Shown here in pieces: positions 29,749-40,871 of a stretch of 64,000 nucleotides of DNA. Under the pieces are notes generated by a model. It saw only the letters and a list, made by a program, of their open reading frames with translations, did no database searches and was not told the DNA's origin. The position numbers and the translations under genes were made by a program. Source of the stretch: Actinomadura cremea (lineage in GTDB: Bacteria; Actinomycetota; Actinomycetes; Streptosporangiales; Streptosporangiaceae); assembly GCF_014648495.1 (NCBI RefSeq), contig NZ_BMRF01000003.1, positions 124,001-188,000 on the forward strand, written 5' to 3'. How positions within the stretch are numbered: the first letter of the stretch is position 1; each line of letters opens with the position of its first letter.

Positions 29749-30735
29749 ATGGCACCCGTCGTCACCATGCGGCAGCTCCTGGAGAGCGGCGTCCACTTCG
29801 GCCACCAGACCCGCCGGTGGAACCCGAAGATGAAGCGCTTCATCCTCACTGAGCGCAACGGCATCTACATCATCGACCTGCAGCAGTCGCTGTCTTACAT
29901 CGACCGGTCCTACGAGTTCGTCAAGGCCACGGTCGCGCACGGCGGCACCATTCTGTTCGTCGGCACCAAGAAGCAGGCCCAGGAGGCCATCGCCGAGCAG
30001 GCCACCCGGGTCGGCATGCCCTTCGTCAACCAGCGCTGGCTGGGCGGCATGCTCACCAACTTCTCCACCGTCCACAAGCGGCTCACCCGGCTCAAGGAGC
30101 TGGAGGAGATCAACTACGACGACGTGGCCGGCTCCGGCATGACCAAGAAGGAGCTTCTCGGTCTGCGTCGCGAGAAGGACAAGCTGGAGCGCACCCTCGG
30201 CGGTATCCGCGACATGGCGAAGGTTCCGAGCGCCATCTGGATCGTGGACACCAAGAAGGAGCACATCGCGGTCAACGAGGCCAAGAAGCTCGGCATCCCG
30301 GTCGTCGCGATCCTGGACACCAACTGCGACCCCGACGAGGTCGACTACCCGGTTCCGGGCAACGACGACGCGATCCGCAGCGTCAGCCTGCTGACCCGCG
30401 TGGTCGCCGACGCCGTCGCCGACGGCCTGATCGCCCGCGCCGGCGCCGGTGCCGGCGGTGACGAGAAGCCCGCCGAGGGCGCCGCGTCCGCCGCCGAGCC
30501 GCTGCCCGAGTGGGAGCGCGAGCTGCTGGAGAAGCAGTCCGCCGAGGCCGCCACCGACGCCGCCCCGGCCGAGGCTCCCGCGGACGCCGAGGCTCCCGCG
30601 GACGCCGAGGCTCCGGCTCAGCCGGAGCAGGCGGAGCAGCCGGAGCAGGCGGAGGCCCCCGCTCAGCCGGAGCAGGCCGAGGCCGAGGCCCCGGCAGAGG
30701 CGGAGCAGGCCAGCGCCGAGGCCGAGCAGGCTTGA
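29749..30735 (+). CDS. rpsB: 30S ribosomal protein S2
   Basis: Essential small-subunit protein. The 328-residue product starts [20 protein letters not shown], with GAAGGAG upstream of the ATG. Conserved blocks include [32 protein letters not shown] and [10 protein letters not shown]. The core ends near residue 260. The last 65 residues are an acidic Ala/Glu/Pro/Gln repeat tail (units like EAPADA and QPEQAE), encoded by 18-base near-repeats around 30570-30690, longer than in most S2 proteins. tsf follows, as is nearly universal. Confidence 0.97.
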   Translation: MAPVVTMRQLLESGVHFGHQTRRWNPKMKRFILTERNGIYIIDLQQSLSYIDRSYEFVKATVAHGGTILFVGTKKQAQEAIAEQATRVGMPFVNQRWLGGMLTNFSTVHKRLTRLKELEEINYDDVAGSGMTKKELLGLRREKDKLERTLGGIRDMAKVPSAIWIVDTKKEHIAVNEAKKLGIPVVAILDTNCDPDEVDYPVPGNDDAIRSVSLLTRVVADAVADGLIARAGAGAGGDEKPAEGAASAAEPLPEWERELLEKQSAEAATDAAPAEAPADAEAPADAEAPAQPEQAEQPEQAEAPAQPEQAEAEAPAEAEQASAEAEQA

Positions 30736-30740
30736 TCCCA

Positions 30741-30776
30741 CGATCCCGGCGGTCCCGTGACGGGCCGCCGGGATCG
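30741..30776 (+). terminator. Strong hairpin between rpsB and tsf
   Basis: CGATCCCGGCGG (30741-30752) pairs perfectly with CCGCCGGGATCG (30765-30776), and CCCG/CGGG can extend pairing inside the loop. It begins 5 bases after the rpsB stop and probably attenuates transcription into tsf, or stabilises the rpsB mRNA. Confidence 0.65.
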
Positions 30777-30817
30777 TCGCGGCTCCACGACCAACGACGA
30801 GAGAAGCGAAGAGAGCG

Positions 30818-32492
<1,675 letters not shown>

Positions 32493-32605
32493 CCGCAGCC
32501 CGACCGCATTCCGCGGGGATCGTGCGCGGGCACGGTTCCCGCGCGGCGCGGGCCGCAGGGGCAGCACCGCAGGTACAGGGCCGACCAGATGACACGGGAG
32601 TCACA

Positions 32606-33163
32606 GTGATCGACGAGACCCTCCTCGAAGCCGAGGAGAAGATGGAGAAGGCGGTCGCGGTCGCCAAGGAGGACTTCCAGGCCATCCGCACCGGCCGGGT
32701 CACCCCCGCGATGTTCAACAAGATCACGGCGGAGTACTACGGCACCCCGACGCCGATCAACCAGCTCGCGTCCTTCACGCTGCCCGAACCGCGGATGGTC
32801 ATCGTCCAGGTCTTCGACAAGTCGTCCATGCAGGCGGTGGAGAAGGCCATCCGGGAGAGCGACCTCGGCGTGAACCCCACCAACGACGGCAACGTCATCC
32901 GCGTCGTCTTCCCCGACCTCTCGGAGGAGCGCCGCAGGGAGTTCATCAAGGTCGCGGGCGTCAAGGCCGAGGACAGCAAGATCTCCATCCGCAACATCCG
33001 GCGGCGCGCCAAGGACACCCTCGACAAGCTCGCCAAGGACGGCGACGCCGGCGAGGACGAGGTCCACCGTGCCGAGAAGGAACTCGACGATGTCACGCAC
33101 CGGCACACGGCGCAGATCGACGAGTTGCTCGAGCACAAGAAGGCCGAACTGCTCGAAGTGTGA
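32606..33163 (+). CDS. frr: Ribosome recycling factor
   Basis: Splits post-termination ribosomes together with EF-G. The 185-residue product starts at GTG 32606 with CGGGAG upstream. Conserved elements are [19 protein letters not shown], the [13 protein letters not shown] block and the C-terminal [14 protein letters not shown] helix. The length matches the family exactly. The stop codon shares its last base with the cdsA ATG. Confidence 0.97.
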   Translation: MIDETLLEAEEKMEKAVAVAKEDFQAIRTGRVTPAMFNKITAEYYGTPTPINQLASFTLPEPRMVIVQVFDKSSMQAVEKAIRESDLGVNPTNDGNVIRVVFPDLSEERRREFIKVAGVKAEDSKISIRNIRRRAKDTLDKLAKDGDAGEDEVHRAEKELDDVTHRHTAQIDELLEHKKAELLEV

Positions 33164-34029
33164 TGGAACTCGACGACGCCGGGGAGCCCACGGGCTCCCC
33201 GGATAAGCCGCGCGCGGCCAAGACCGGCCGTAACCTCCCCATCGCCATCGGCGTGGGCCTCGGCCTCGGCGCACTCGTGCTGGTGTCGCTGTACACCGTC
33301 AAGGAGATCTTCCTTGGCGTCATGGTGCTCTTCCTCTTCCTCGGCATGCGCGAGCTGACCGAGGCGTTCAAGAGCCGCGACATCCGGGTGCCGTTCATCC
33401 CGGTCGCCACGGGGATGGTGGCGACCCCGGTCGTCGCCTACATCTGGGGCTCCACCGCCGTCGTCGCCGCGGTGTCCCTGACGATCCTGACCCTGCTCGT
33501 CACGCGGATGACGGAGGGGTCGGACGGCTACGTGCGGGACGTCTCCGCCGGGGCCCTCACCAGCGGATGGCTCGTCCTCATGGGCGGGATCGTCGCGCTG
33601 CTGATGGCCCCCGACGACGGCGACCACCGCATCGTGATCTTCATCGCGACGACCGTGGCCAGCGACATCGGCGGCTACTTCGCCGGATCGTTCCTCGGCA
33701 AGCACAAGATGGCGCCGACGATCAGCCCGAAGAAGACCTGGGAGGGCTTCAGCGGTTCCGCCCTGACCTGCATGGTCGTCGGCGGCTGGCTGGTGTGGTG
33801 GCTGCTGGACGGCGGACGGGTCTGGCACGGTGTCGTGATCGGCCTCGCCGTCGTGGTCACCGCGACCGTCGGCGACCTCATCGAGTCGATGGTCAAGCGG
33901 GACCTCGGCATCAAGGACATGGGAACCCTGCTCCCCGGTCACGGCGGCGTGATGGACCGCCTCGACTCCCTCGTCGCGACCGCCCCCGTGGTCTGGCTGC
34001 TGCTGGAACTGTTCGTCCCCACGACGTGA
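33163..34029 (+). CDS. cdsA: Phosphatidate cytidylyltransferase
   Basis: Integral membrane enzyme that makes CDP-diacylglycerol from phosphatidate and CTP, the branch point for phosphatidylinositol and cardiolipin. The 288-residue product has about eight membrane segments beginning LPIAIGVGLGLGALVLVSLY. The family signature is complete at the C-terminus: SMVKRDLGIKDMG followed by LLPGHGGVMDRLDS. The ATG overlaps the frr stop by one base; a GTG three bases earlier is an alternative. Confidence 0.95.
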   Translation: MELDDAGEPTGSPDKPRAAKTGRNLPIAIGVGLGLGALVLVSLYTVKEIFLGVMVLFLFLGMRELTEAFKSRDIRVPFIPVATGMVATPVVAYIWGSTAVVAAVSLTILTLLVTRMTEGSDGYVRDVSAGALTSGWLVLMGGIVALLMAPDDGDHRIVIFIATTVASDIGGYFAGSFLGKHKMAPTISPKKTWEGFSGSALTCMVVGGWLVWWLLDGGRVWHGVVIGLAVVVTATVGDLIESMVKRDLGIKDMGTLLPGHGGVMDRLDSLVATAPVVWLLLELFVPTT

Positions 34030-34066
34030 TCGGCACCAGGCCGCCCGGTGAGGCGCGCGGCCGCGG

Positions 34067-35212
34067 CTAGGACACCACCCATGTGCGCCCATCACGGGCG
34101 AGCCGTCGAACGAGCGCGTCCGATCCCTCCGTCTTGGCGAAGCGGTGCTCCTCGGCGGTGATGGGGACGAGCCACAGCCACCGCACCGGGTCCCCCTGAA
34201 CGGTCAGGTCGGTCAGCGCGGGAGGCGCAGGTCCCAGCAGCCGAGCGGGGTCCTCCAGGAGGAGCACGCCCTCCCAATCCGACCCTTCACCGGCCATGGG
34301 GAACGGACGGTCGTCGTGGGGCCACCTGACGACGTCGCCGGGTGCGAACCAGGTCACCGACCGCCACGGATACGGCGCGAGCCAAGGGAAGACGTTGTTG
34401 GTGCGCCGGGCCGGCAGGGTGCTTGCCAAGGCGAGCTCCGCACGGGCGTAGGGGGAGACGTCCTCCTCGTACAGTTCGATCGTCGGCATCCGTTGCCGAC
34501 TCATCCCGACCGTGCTCAACACGGTGAACTCCCGGCCGTCCTGTGGTGGGCGTTCGGTGAGCCCCACGGTCGGTGCGGTGCCGCGTTCGCCGTCGGGCGA
34601 GCGCCGTCCGACATCGTGCAGGTAATGCCCACCCGGGCCGACCCGTTGCAGCAGATGCCCCAGGATGGACTGCTGGTACTCCGCCCAGGACCTCTCGGCG
34701 CGCGACGTCTTCCAGTGGACGCGCGCGCGGTCCACGCGGGCTCCGAAGTCGTCGATCTCCTCTGCGAGGGGGAAAGCGAACGGGCTCTGCTCCGTGGCGT
34801 CGCGGGCGTAACCGGGGATCCCCCGCCCCATGTCGGACCATCCCGGGATGACGAACAGCGGGTCTCCCGCCTCGAGGACGGCGACGCCGTCGCCCTCCTC
34901 GAACCAGACGACCTCCAGGGCGCCCGCGTCCAGCGCGTCCCGTCCCTCGGGACGCCGGACGTGCGACTCCGGCAGGAGCGGCGCGACGCCCGTGTCCAGG
35001 CGGGCCCGGTCCAGGCTCGCCGGTGCGGCGCGGTGGTTGGCGACCCACACGGCCCCGACGATCGATTCCCGGGGGTCCTTCAGGTACGCGGCGGTGACGT
35101 CGGCGTCGCTCTCGATGACGAGCCGTCGGCTGCCGTACGGGTTGGTCTCGGCATGGACGACGGTCGCGCCCCGGTCCCGGGCCGCGGCGGCGCCCCTGCG
35201 CAAAACCGACAT
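34067..35212 (-). CDS. Suppressor-of-fused (SUFU) domain protein
   Basis: A 381-residue soluble protein. I assign the C-terminal half (about 190-381) to the SUFU-like family from its layout: a conserved [13 protein letters not shown] strand, [20 protein letters not shown], and the ending [20 protein letters not shown]. In animals SUFU represses Hedgehog signalling; bacterial members have no settled role, and some are thought to be immunity proteins for secreted toxins. The N-terminal half is unassigned. The ATG at 35212 is favoured over one 30 bases upstream. It lies alone on the minus strand between cdsA and rlmN, so it is probably an insertion into a conserved gene order. Confidence 0.7.
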   Translation of the reverse strand: MSVLRRGAAAARDRGATVVHAETNPYGSRRLVIESDADVTAAYLKDPRESIVGAVWVANHRAAPASLDRARLDTGVAPLLPESHVRRPEGRDALDAGALEVVWFEEGDGVAVLEAGDPLFVIPGWSDMGRGIPGYARDATEQSPFAFPLAEEIDDFGARVDRARVHWKTSRAERSWAEYQQSILGHLLQRVGPGGHYLHDVGRRSPDGERGTAPTVGLTERPPQDGREFTVLSTVGMSRQRMPTIELYEEDVSPYARAELALASTLPARRTNNVFPWLAPYPWRSVTWFAPGDVVRWPHDDRPFPMAGEGSDWEGVLLLEDPARLLGPAPPALTDLTVQGDPVRWLWLVPITAEEHRFAKTEGSDALVRRLARDGRTWVVS

Positions 35213-35327
35213 GATCGAGACCTTAGTCGTCCACGAGATCATGTGCAGTCATGTCGCCCATCGCCCGGAAGGCGGGGCCGGGTGCACGGACGAGGCACCC
35301 GCAGGTGTTTGCGACACTGGAAGGACC

Positions 35328-36494
35328 ATGTCTGCCACCACCGAGCCAGCCACCGGAACCGCCGGGCGACCGGACGGCTCCGCGCCGCACAAGACCCCGG
35401 CGAAGCTGGTCTTCGCCGCCCCGCGCCGCGGCAAGCCGCCGCGGCACCTCGCCGACCTCGCCCCCGCGGAGCGCCGTGCGGCGGTCGCCGAACTCGGCGA
35501 GAAGCCGTTCCGGGCCGACCAGCTGTCGCGGCACTACTTCGCCCGCCTGGTCGACGACCCCGCCGAGATGACCGACCTCCCGGCCGCGGCCCGCGACCGC
35601 CTCGTCTCCGCGCTGCTCCCGTCCCTGCTCACGCCCGTCCGCGAGCTGGACTGCGACGGCGGCAAGACGCTCAAGACCGTGTGGAAGGCGTTCGACGGCG
35701 TCCTGTTCGAGTCCGTGCTGATGCGCTACCCGGACCGGGCCACCATGTGCGTCTCGTCGCAGGCCGGGTGCGGCATGAACTGCCCGTTCTGCGCCACCGG
35801 CCAGGCAGGGCTCACCCGGAACCTCTCTACCGCCGAGATCGTCGAGCAGGTCGCCGCGGGCGCGCGCGCGATGGCCCGTGGACGCGTCCCAGGAGGGCCT
35901 GGGCGCGTCTCCAACATCGTCTTCATGGGCATGGGCGAACCCCTGGCGAACTACAAGGCCGTCATCGGGGCGGTGCATCGCATCACCGATCCGGCACCCG
36001 CCGGGCTGGGCATCTCGCAGCGTTCGGTCACCGTCTCGACCGTCGGCCTCGTCCCCGCCATCGAGAAGCTGGCCGCCGAGGACATGTCGGTGCGGCTCGC
36101 CGTATCCCTGCACGCGCCCGACGACGAGCTCCGCGACGACCTCGTACCGGTCAACAACCGCTGGAAGGTCGCCGAGGTCCTGGACGCCGCGTGGGCGTAC
36201 GCCGAGCGCAGCGGCCGCCGCGTATCGATCGAGTACGCCCTGATCAAGGACGTCAACGACCAGGCGTGGCGGGCGGATCTTCTCGGCAGGCTCTTGCGCG
36301 GGCACCTCGCACACGTCAATCTGATCCCGTTGAACCCGACACCGGGCTCGAAGTGGACCGCGTCACGGCCGGAGGACGAACGGGAGTTCGTCCGGCGGCT
36401 GGAGCACCACGGCGTCCCGGTCACGGTGCGCGACACTCGGGGCAGGGAGATCGACGGGGCCTGCGGGCAACTGGCCGCCTCGACGAGGGACTGA
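35328..36494 (+). CDS. rlmN: 23S rRNA/tRNA adenine-C2 methyltransferase
   Basis: Radical-SAM enzyme that methylates C2 of A2503 in 23S rRNA and A37 in some tRNAs. The 388-residue product starts at ATG 35328 with GGAAGGA upstream. The iron-sulfur cysteines are in [16 protein letters not shown] (CxxxCxxC). Other conserved blocks are [23 protein letters not shown] and [12 protein letters not shown], and the Cys near the C-terminus that forms the protein-RNA intermediate (DGACGQL). An N-terminal extension of about 35 residues is typical of actinobacteria. Confidence 0.96.
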   Translation: MSATTEPATGTAGRPDGSAPHKTPAKLVFAAPRRGKPPRHLADLAPAERRAAVAELGEKPFRADQLSRHYFARLVDDPAEMTDLPAAARDRLVSALLPSLLTPVRELDCDGGKTLKTVWKAFDGVLFESVLMRYPDRATMCVSSQAGCGMNCPFCATGQAGLTRNLSTAEIVEQVAAGARAMARGRVPGGPGRVSNIVFMGMGEPLANYKAVIGAVHRITDPAPAGLGISQRSVTVSTVGLVPAIEKLAAEDMSVRLAVSLHAPDDELRDDLVPVNNRWKVAEVLDAAWAYAERSGRRVSIEYALIKDVNDQAWRADLLGRLLRGHLAHVNLIPLNPTPGSKWTASRPEDEREFVRRLEHHGVPVTVRDTRGREIDGACGQLAASTRD

Positions 36495-36529
36495 GCGCCC
36501 GCGGTGTGCTCCCCGCACCCGGCGGACGC

Positions 36530-37060
36530 GTGGATCTGCTGAGGAGACGTGTGCGGGGCAAGGGAAAGCGGCTGCCGGTCGTCCTGCGGGGCTACGATCG
36601 GGCCCAGGTGGACGGGCTGCTCGAGGAGATCGGCCGGGCGCTGAACGGCGGTGCGCCGCTGACCGCCGACGAGGTTCGCACGAGGCGCTTCGACATCGTC
36701 ATGCGCGGCTACGATCCCCAGGCGGTGGACGATCTGGTCTGCGAGTGCATCCGCGAACTGCAGGCGGCCGGGCCGATCGGCGAGCGCGTCGGCCGTCCGC
36801 GCGTCCACCCGGCCTGGCTGATCTCCTGGATCGAGAACGCGCGGTTCCCCGGCGTCCGCATGCGCATGGGCTACGACGTGCGGGACGTGGACGCCTTCCT
36901 GGAACGCGTCATCGCAGGTCTGCGCGGTACCGCCCCTCCGATCAGCCCCGCCGACGTGCGCGGCTGCGTCTTCCGCACGATCCGCCTCGGCCCCGGCTAC
37001 GACATGCACGACGTCGACACCTTCCTCGCCCAGCTCACGGACGCCCTCGAACGCCGCTGA
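36530..37060 (+). CDS. Protein with four DivIVA-like repeats
   Basis: A 176-residue protein of unknown function, with almost no coiled coil. Four copies of the DivIVA N-terminal motif (hydrophobic-GYD-xxxVDxxL) are visible: LRGYDRAQVDGLLEEI, MRGYDPQAVDDLVCEC, RMGYDVRDVDAFLERV and GPGYDMHDVDTFLAQL. In DivIVA this motif forms the membrane-binding N-terminal domain, which is normally present once and followed by long coiled coils. The GTG at 36530 was chosen; a GTG at 36551 with GAGGAG closer upstream is an alternative. It lies 35 bases after rlmN and may be co-transcribed. A perfect DnaA box follows. Confidence 0.72.
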   Translation: MDLLRRRVRGKGKRLPVVLRGYDRAQVDGLLEEIGRALNGGAPLTADEVRTRRFDIVMRGYDPQAVDDLVCECIRELQAAGPIGERVGRPRVHPAWLISWIENARFPGVRMRMGYDVRDVDAFLERVIAGLRGTAPPISPADVRGCVFRTIRLGPGYDMHDVDTFLAQLTDALERR

Positions 37061-37065
37061 AGAAG

Positions 37066-37074
37066 TTATCCACA
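37066..37074 (+). promoter_or_regulatory. Perfect DnaA box
   Basis: TTATCCACA on the plus strand, 5 bases after the stop of the DivIVA-repeat gene and upstream of the DUF1963 gene. Confidence 0.6.
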
Positions 37075-37123
37075 GTTTCGAGGCGGGGTGGCGGCCCCGT
37101 TCTGGCCGCGCAACGCTACGTAC

Positions 37124-37954
37124 ATGGACGACTTCACAACGCAGCGGCGGCGGCTGCGCAACCTCTTCGAACTCTTCCTCGCCCCCGCCATGCTCGACGC
37201 CGTGCTCCCTCTGGCCCGTCCCGCACTCCGGCTCGCTGCGGGCAAGGGGACGCCGTCGGTCGACTTCGGCGGCACCCCGCACCTCCCACCGGGCGAGCCG
37301 TGGCCGGAGTGGGGCGGACGCCCCCTGGACTTCCTCGGTGTCATCGACTTCGCCGACCTCCCGGCGCCCGGCGAGATCCACGGGGTACCCGCGACGGGAT
37401 CCGCCGCCTTCTACTACGCGAGCGAGGTCCCGCGCCCCTGGGGCGACGAAGCCGCCCAGCGCGACGGCTGGCGCGTGTTCACCGGCGCCCTCGAACGAGC
37501 CGCCCCGCCGCCCGGCGCCGTGGCATTCCCACGGACCCGCCTGCACGCCGCCCCGTTCCTGTCCCTGCCGTCGCCGCAGGAACCGACCCTGCGTCGCCTG
37601 GAGATGCGGTACCCCGGCCTCCTCGCCGTCTATGCGGAACTGCACACAGTCTGGTCCCGGCACCTGAACCCGGGCGGGCTTCCGGTTCATCAATTGGGCG
37701 GCTGGCCGGCTCTGGTCCAGCGCCCGATCGAACCCGACTGCCTGTTCGCGTCCACCGGACGCGCCCTCGATTCCCTCGGCTCCCCGACGCTCTCCCCGCA
37801 GGAGGCACGCGCGGCCGATGACTGGCGCCTCCTGCTCCAACTCGACTCCGACCAGCGCCTCGGCTGGTACTGGGGCGATCCCGGCCGCGTCTACTTCTGC
37901 GGCCGCCGCGACGATCCTCTGGAGGACGCATGGCTGACCGTGCAAGCCGCCTGA
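37124..37954 (+). CDS. DUF1963 (YwqG-like) protein
   Basis: A 276-residue soluble protein of the DUF1963 family, function unknown. Recognisable family sequence includes GGTPHLPPGEPWPEWGGRPL, then DFLGVIDFADLP, AAFYYASEVPRPWG and a C-terminal LLQLDSDQRLGWYWGDPGRVYF strand pair. The ATG at 37124 gives a normal N-terminus; a GTG at 37088 would add 12 residues. It is followed by 285 bases without a clear gene before convergent transporter genes. Confidence 0.8.
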   Translation: MDDFTTQRRRLRNLFELFLAPAMLDAVLPLARPALRLAAGKGTPSVDFGGTPHLPPGEPWPEWGGRPLDFLGVIDFADLPAPGEIHGVPATGSAAFYYASEVPRPWGDEAAQRDGWRVFTGALERAAPPPGAVAFPRTRLHAAPFLSLPSPQEPTLRRLEMRYPGLLAVYAELHTVWSRHLNPGGLPVHQLGGWPALVQRPIEPDCLFASTGRALDSLGSPTLSPQEARAADDWRLLLQLDSDQRLGWYWGDPGRVYFCGRRDDPLEDAWLTVQAA

Positions 37955-38239
37955 ACGGCCCCGGCACGTCCGCCGCGATACGGACGCACGTCTCGGGCCC
38001 ATCCGCCCAGAACCGCGTGCACCCCGAAGGCGCTCGCCAAGAGCCAAGGCCGACATCGCCCACCGCCGGTGAGAACTCCACGTCCGCCTCGCCGGAACGC
38101 CGAAACCAGAGGAATGGGGCCGTAGACGACCTGCCGAACGAGCGCGAGCCGCGACACATCGGCGTACACGCCGTAGGGGCACTCGGTGACGCCCCGATCG
38201 ATCTGCGCCGAGACGGACGGGCGAGGTGCCGGTGGGCGC

Positions 38240-38929
38240 TCAGGAGCGGAAGCGATCGGTGGCGACATAGGCGGCACCGACCAGTCCCGTCCAGAGCGAC
38301 AGGTGCAGCGCGATCCCGGAGAAGTCCGAGACGAACGCGTCCGGGCCGTCGTGGGCCGCCCGCAACCAGTCGATCATCGGCACCGAGAGACCGGAGAGCG
38401 GGCCGAGGCCGAGCAGGATCAGCGCCGCCGCGCCGCCGATCAGCGTCAGCAGCGAGATTCCGGGAGAGGGCAGGACCGCCCGGCTCGTCCACGCGCCGAG
38501 CAGCGTTCCAGCAGCGGCCACGAGCGCGTTGAGCGCGCATCCCGCGACCACGGCAGGACCAGACGAGCCCAGCGACACCGCCTGTACGAGAGGGGCTGCC
38601 AATGCGAGGAGGCCCAAGCCGACATTCACGAGGTACGCGGCGAACAGCCCGGCCCACACGGGCGCCCAGCGGTGCCGTGCCGCGGAGACCGTCAGCGCGC
38701 GCTGCTCGTCCGGCGGCGTGTCCAGCAGGCCGCGCGCCGCCCAGGCCCACAGCGGGAACATGAACGCCGCCACGTCGCCGAACGTGCCCACCGCGAGTTC
38801 GGCCGCCTCCGGCCCGCCCGGCCCTTGCAGCAGCACCAGGACCACGACGAGCGCTACGACGATCAGTGGAGGCAGGATGCGCAGCGACCGCACGTAGGCC
38901 GCCGCCTGGAACCGGACGATCGCGATCAC
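38240..38929 (-). CDS. ABC transporter membrane subunit
   Basis: A 229-residue integral membrane protein with about six hydrophobic segments, beginning with ILPPLIVVALVVVLVLLQ. I do not recognise a specific family, but the GTG start overlaps the stop of the ABC ATPase gene (GTGA), so it is almost certainly the membrane partner of that ATPase. The size and low sequence definition resemble ABC-2 type exporters or channels. Substrate unknown. Confidence 0.75.
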   Translation of the reverse strand: MIAIVRFQAAAYVRSLRILPPLIVVALVVVLVLLQGPGGPEAAELAVGTFGDVAAFMFPLWAWAARGLLDTPPDEQRALTVSAARHRWAPVWAGLFAAYLVNVGLGLLALAAPLVQAVSLGSSGPAVVAGCALNALVAAAGTLLGAWTSRAVLPSPGISLLTLIGGAAALILLGLGPLSGLSVPMIDWLRAAHDGPDAFVSDFSGIALHLSLWTGLVGAAYVATDRFRS

Positions 38930-39645
38930 CGCGCGGGCCTCCGCACCCGGTAACCGTCCGCGCGCAACTTGGCCTCCACGGTGTCGAGTTCGTCCTCGGC
39001 GACCACGACTTCCAGAACCGCCTGCTCGGGCGTCGCCGCGCCCTCGTCCAGGACCGTGATCCCGCCGTCGGCCACGCGCAGCCGTCCCACGCCGGGTAGC
39101 GGTTCGATGCACCGCTGGTGGTCGCTGACGACGACGATGGCGCCCCCTGCGGCGAAATCGGAGACCAGACCGGGGAGCGCGTCGCGCGTGGCGGCGTCCA
39201 GCCCGGCGAACGGCTCGTCCAGCACGAGCAGTTCGGGATCGTCCAGAAGGGCTTGGGCGAGCCCGACCTTCTGCGCGCTGCCCTTGGACAGCTCCGGCAG
39301 CCGCACATCGAGCAGACGCTCGAACCCGAGCCGATCCGCCCACCCGCCGACCGCGTCCGCCCGGACGCCCCTGATGGAGGCCATATGCGTCAGATACGAA
39401 CGAACCGTGAACGGCTGGTCGACCGGGAACCGTTCGGGTGCGTACCCCACCCGGCGGGGCCGCCCGCTGACGGCGCCCCTCGCCGGCCGGCGCAGACCGG
39501 CGACCAGCCGCAGGAAGGTGGACTTCCCCGCGCCGTTGCCTCCCGTCACCTCGACGACCCGCCCCGGCTCCAGGGCGAGGTCGACGTCCCGGAGAACCCA
39601 CGGGCCCCGCCTCCGGTAACGGAAGGCTACGTTTTCGAACAGCAT
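38926..39645 (-). CDS. ABC transporter ATP-binding protein
   Basis: A 239-residue single ABC ATPase. Walker A is GGNGAGKST near residue 35, Walker B is LLVLDEPFAGLD, and the signature is an unusual LSKGSAQKVGLAQAL in place of LSGGQ. That variant occurs in ABC-2 exporter ATPases. ATG 39645 (MLFENVAF) is used; an in-frame GTG 9 bases upstream is possible, and no ribosome binding site is obvious for either. It is coupled to the membrane gene at 38240 and is divergent from the HIT gene. Confidence 0.88.
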   Translation of the reverse strand: MLFENVAFRYRRRGPWVLRDVDLALEPGRVVEVTGGNGAGKSTFLRLVAGLRRPARGAVSGRPRRVGYAPERFPVDQPFTVRSYLTHMASIRGVRADAVGGWADRLGFERLLDVRLPELSKGSAQKVGLAQALLDDPELLVLDEPFAGLDAATRDALPGLVSDFAAGGAIVVVSDHQRCIEPLPGVGRLRVADGGITVLDEGAATPEQAVLEVVVAEDELDTVEAKLRADGYRVRRPAR

Positions 39646-39713
39646 CGTCGGCACTGTAGCGATGGCCGCGTAAGAGCGCCGTCAGCCGGCACTCGTCCGG
39701 CAGAATGCCGCCC

Positions 39714-40139
39714 ATGGGCAACTCCGCCGAGACCTGCGTCTTCTGCGAGATCGTGAAAGGAGAACGACCCGCACACCTCGTCCTCGACGTTCCGGACGCC
39801 GTGGCGTTCCTGGACGCGCGTCCCCTGTTCAAGGGGCACACGCTGCTGGTCCCGCGCACCCACTACGAGACCCTGACGGACGTCCCGCCCGACCTGCTGG
39901 GCCCCTTCTTCTCCCACGCGCAGCGACTCTCCGCCGCCATGGAGTCGGCCCTCGACGCCGCGGGCTCCTTCGTTGCCATGAACAACCGGGTCAGCCAGAG
40001 CGTCCCGCACCTGCACGTCCATGTCGTCCCCCGTAACCGCAAGGACGGCCTCCGCGGGTTCTTCTGGCCGCGCCACAAGTACGGCTCCGACGCCGAGGCC
40101 GCCGACTACGCCTCCCGCCTGGCGAACGCCCTCGACTGA
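39714..40139 (+). CDS. HIT-family nucleotide hydrolase
   Basis: A 141-residue histidine-triad protein of the HINT/Ap4A-hydrolase group that hydrolyses nucleoside phosphoramidates or dinucleotides. The triad motif is HLHVHVVPR; an N-terminal CVFCEIVKGE with two cysteines is typical of this subgroup and may bind zinc. The segment LVPRTHYETLTDVP is also conserved. ATG 39714 is chosen; an ATG 9 bases earlier is in frame. The C-terminal RGFFWPRHKY is typical of actinobacterial members. Confidence 0.92.
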   Translation: MGNSAETCVFCEIVKGERPAHLVLDVPDAVAFLDARPLFKGHTLLVPRTHYETLTDVPPDLLGPFFSHAQRLSAAMESALDAAGSFVAMNNRVSQSVPHLHVHVVPRNRKDGLRGFFWPRHKYGSDAEAADYASRLANALD

Positions 40140-40292
40140 CCACCCACGACCGGTCGCCCGCCAGCTCCGCATCCGCTGGGCCGTGGGAGGCGGGAAGGTC
40201 TGCGGTGCGACGTCGACCGCGGGGCGATCGTGCGGGCCGAGGGCGCGTTCGAGTTGCTGGTGCGCGGTTTGGCGGCCTGGTTCGGTTGACCG

Positions 40293-40742
40293 TTAGGCGG
40301 GTGTGGTGACGGTCTTCAGGGCCGCCTCCGCCGTGTCGGCGGGGACGGGGGAGACCGGCGCTCACGAGTTCGGCGATCGTCTCCACGCAGAAGGGCTTGC
40401 CGGTCGTCAGGTCCTTGACGATCCGGCGAGTTCCAGCAAGCCGCTGGTGAGCCCGACCTCCGCGGTGGCGAGGACCCGCGCCATCGCGTCCGCGACGGCC
40501 GAGCGCGCCGAACCGAACGTCTCCGGCTCGTCCGGGGCGGATCCGGACAGCACCTGCCAGCCGGACGCGCCGTGTATCACCGACCAGTGCCCGGACGGCA
40601 CGCGTCCCACGAGAAAACGGGCGGCGTGGACACCGGCGAGGTCGCGCAGGCGCGGCGGACACGCGAACAGCAGCGGACTCTCGGGGGCCAGCAGCGCCAC
40701 CAGTTCGCGCTCGCTCTGACCTGGAAGCACATCCCGTGACAT
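40293..40742 (-). pseudogene. Hypothetical protein gene with two compensating frameshifts
   Basis: Read from ATG 40742, the frame stops at 40407 after 111 residues. A protein-like sequence continues in the next frame (RIVKDLTTGKPFCVETIAEL) from about 40426 to 40355. The original frame then resumes as SPVPADTAEAALKTVTTPA and a TAA at 40293. The pattern implies a one-base loss near 40425 and a one-base gain near 40355, giving an intact ancestral protein of about 149 residues. The N-terminal part (LLFACPPRLRDLAGVHAARF) does not match a family I know. A sequencing error pair is possible, as is a recent natural mutation. Flanks are the HIT and RHH genes. Confidence 0.55.
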
Positions 40743-40871
40743 AACGGAACTCGAGTGTAGTCACCGTGATCATGGCGCGACCGCAAGGCGTCGAAAGCCG
40801 GTCAGATCGCGCCGTTGCCGTCCCATGCTCGCCGGGGCCCGGCCGCGCCGGCGAGCCGGGCGACGGCGGGT

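Noticed and set aside
34145-37060. 971-codon plus-strand frame covering the SUFU, rlmN and DivIVA-repeat region
   Set aside because: Only the last 176 codons are real; the rest is antisense to SUFU or out of frame with rlmN.
37891-38277. Possible 128-residue minus-strand gene between DUF1963 and the ABC membrane gene
   Set aside because: No ribosome binding site or recognisable family, and part overlaps the DUF1963 and membrane genes. A decayed gene cannot be excluded.
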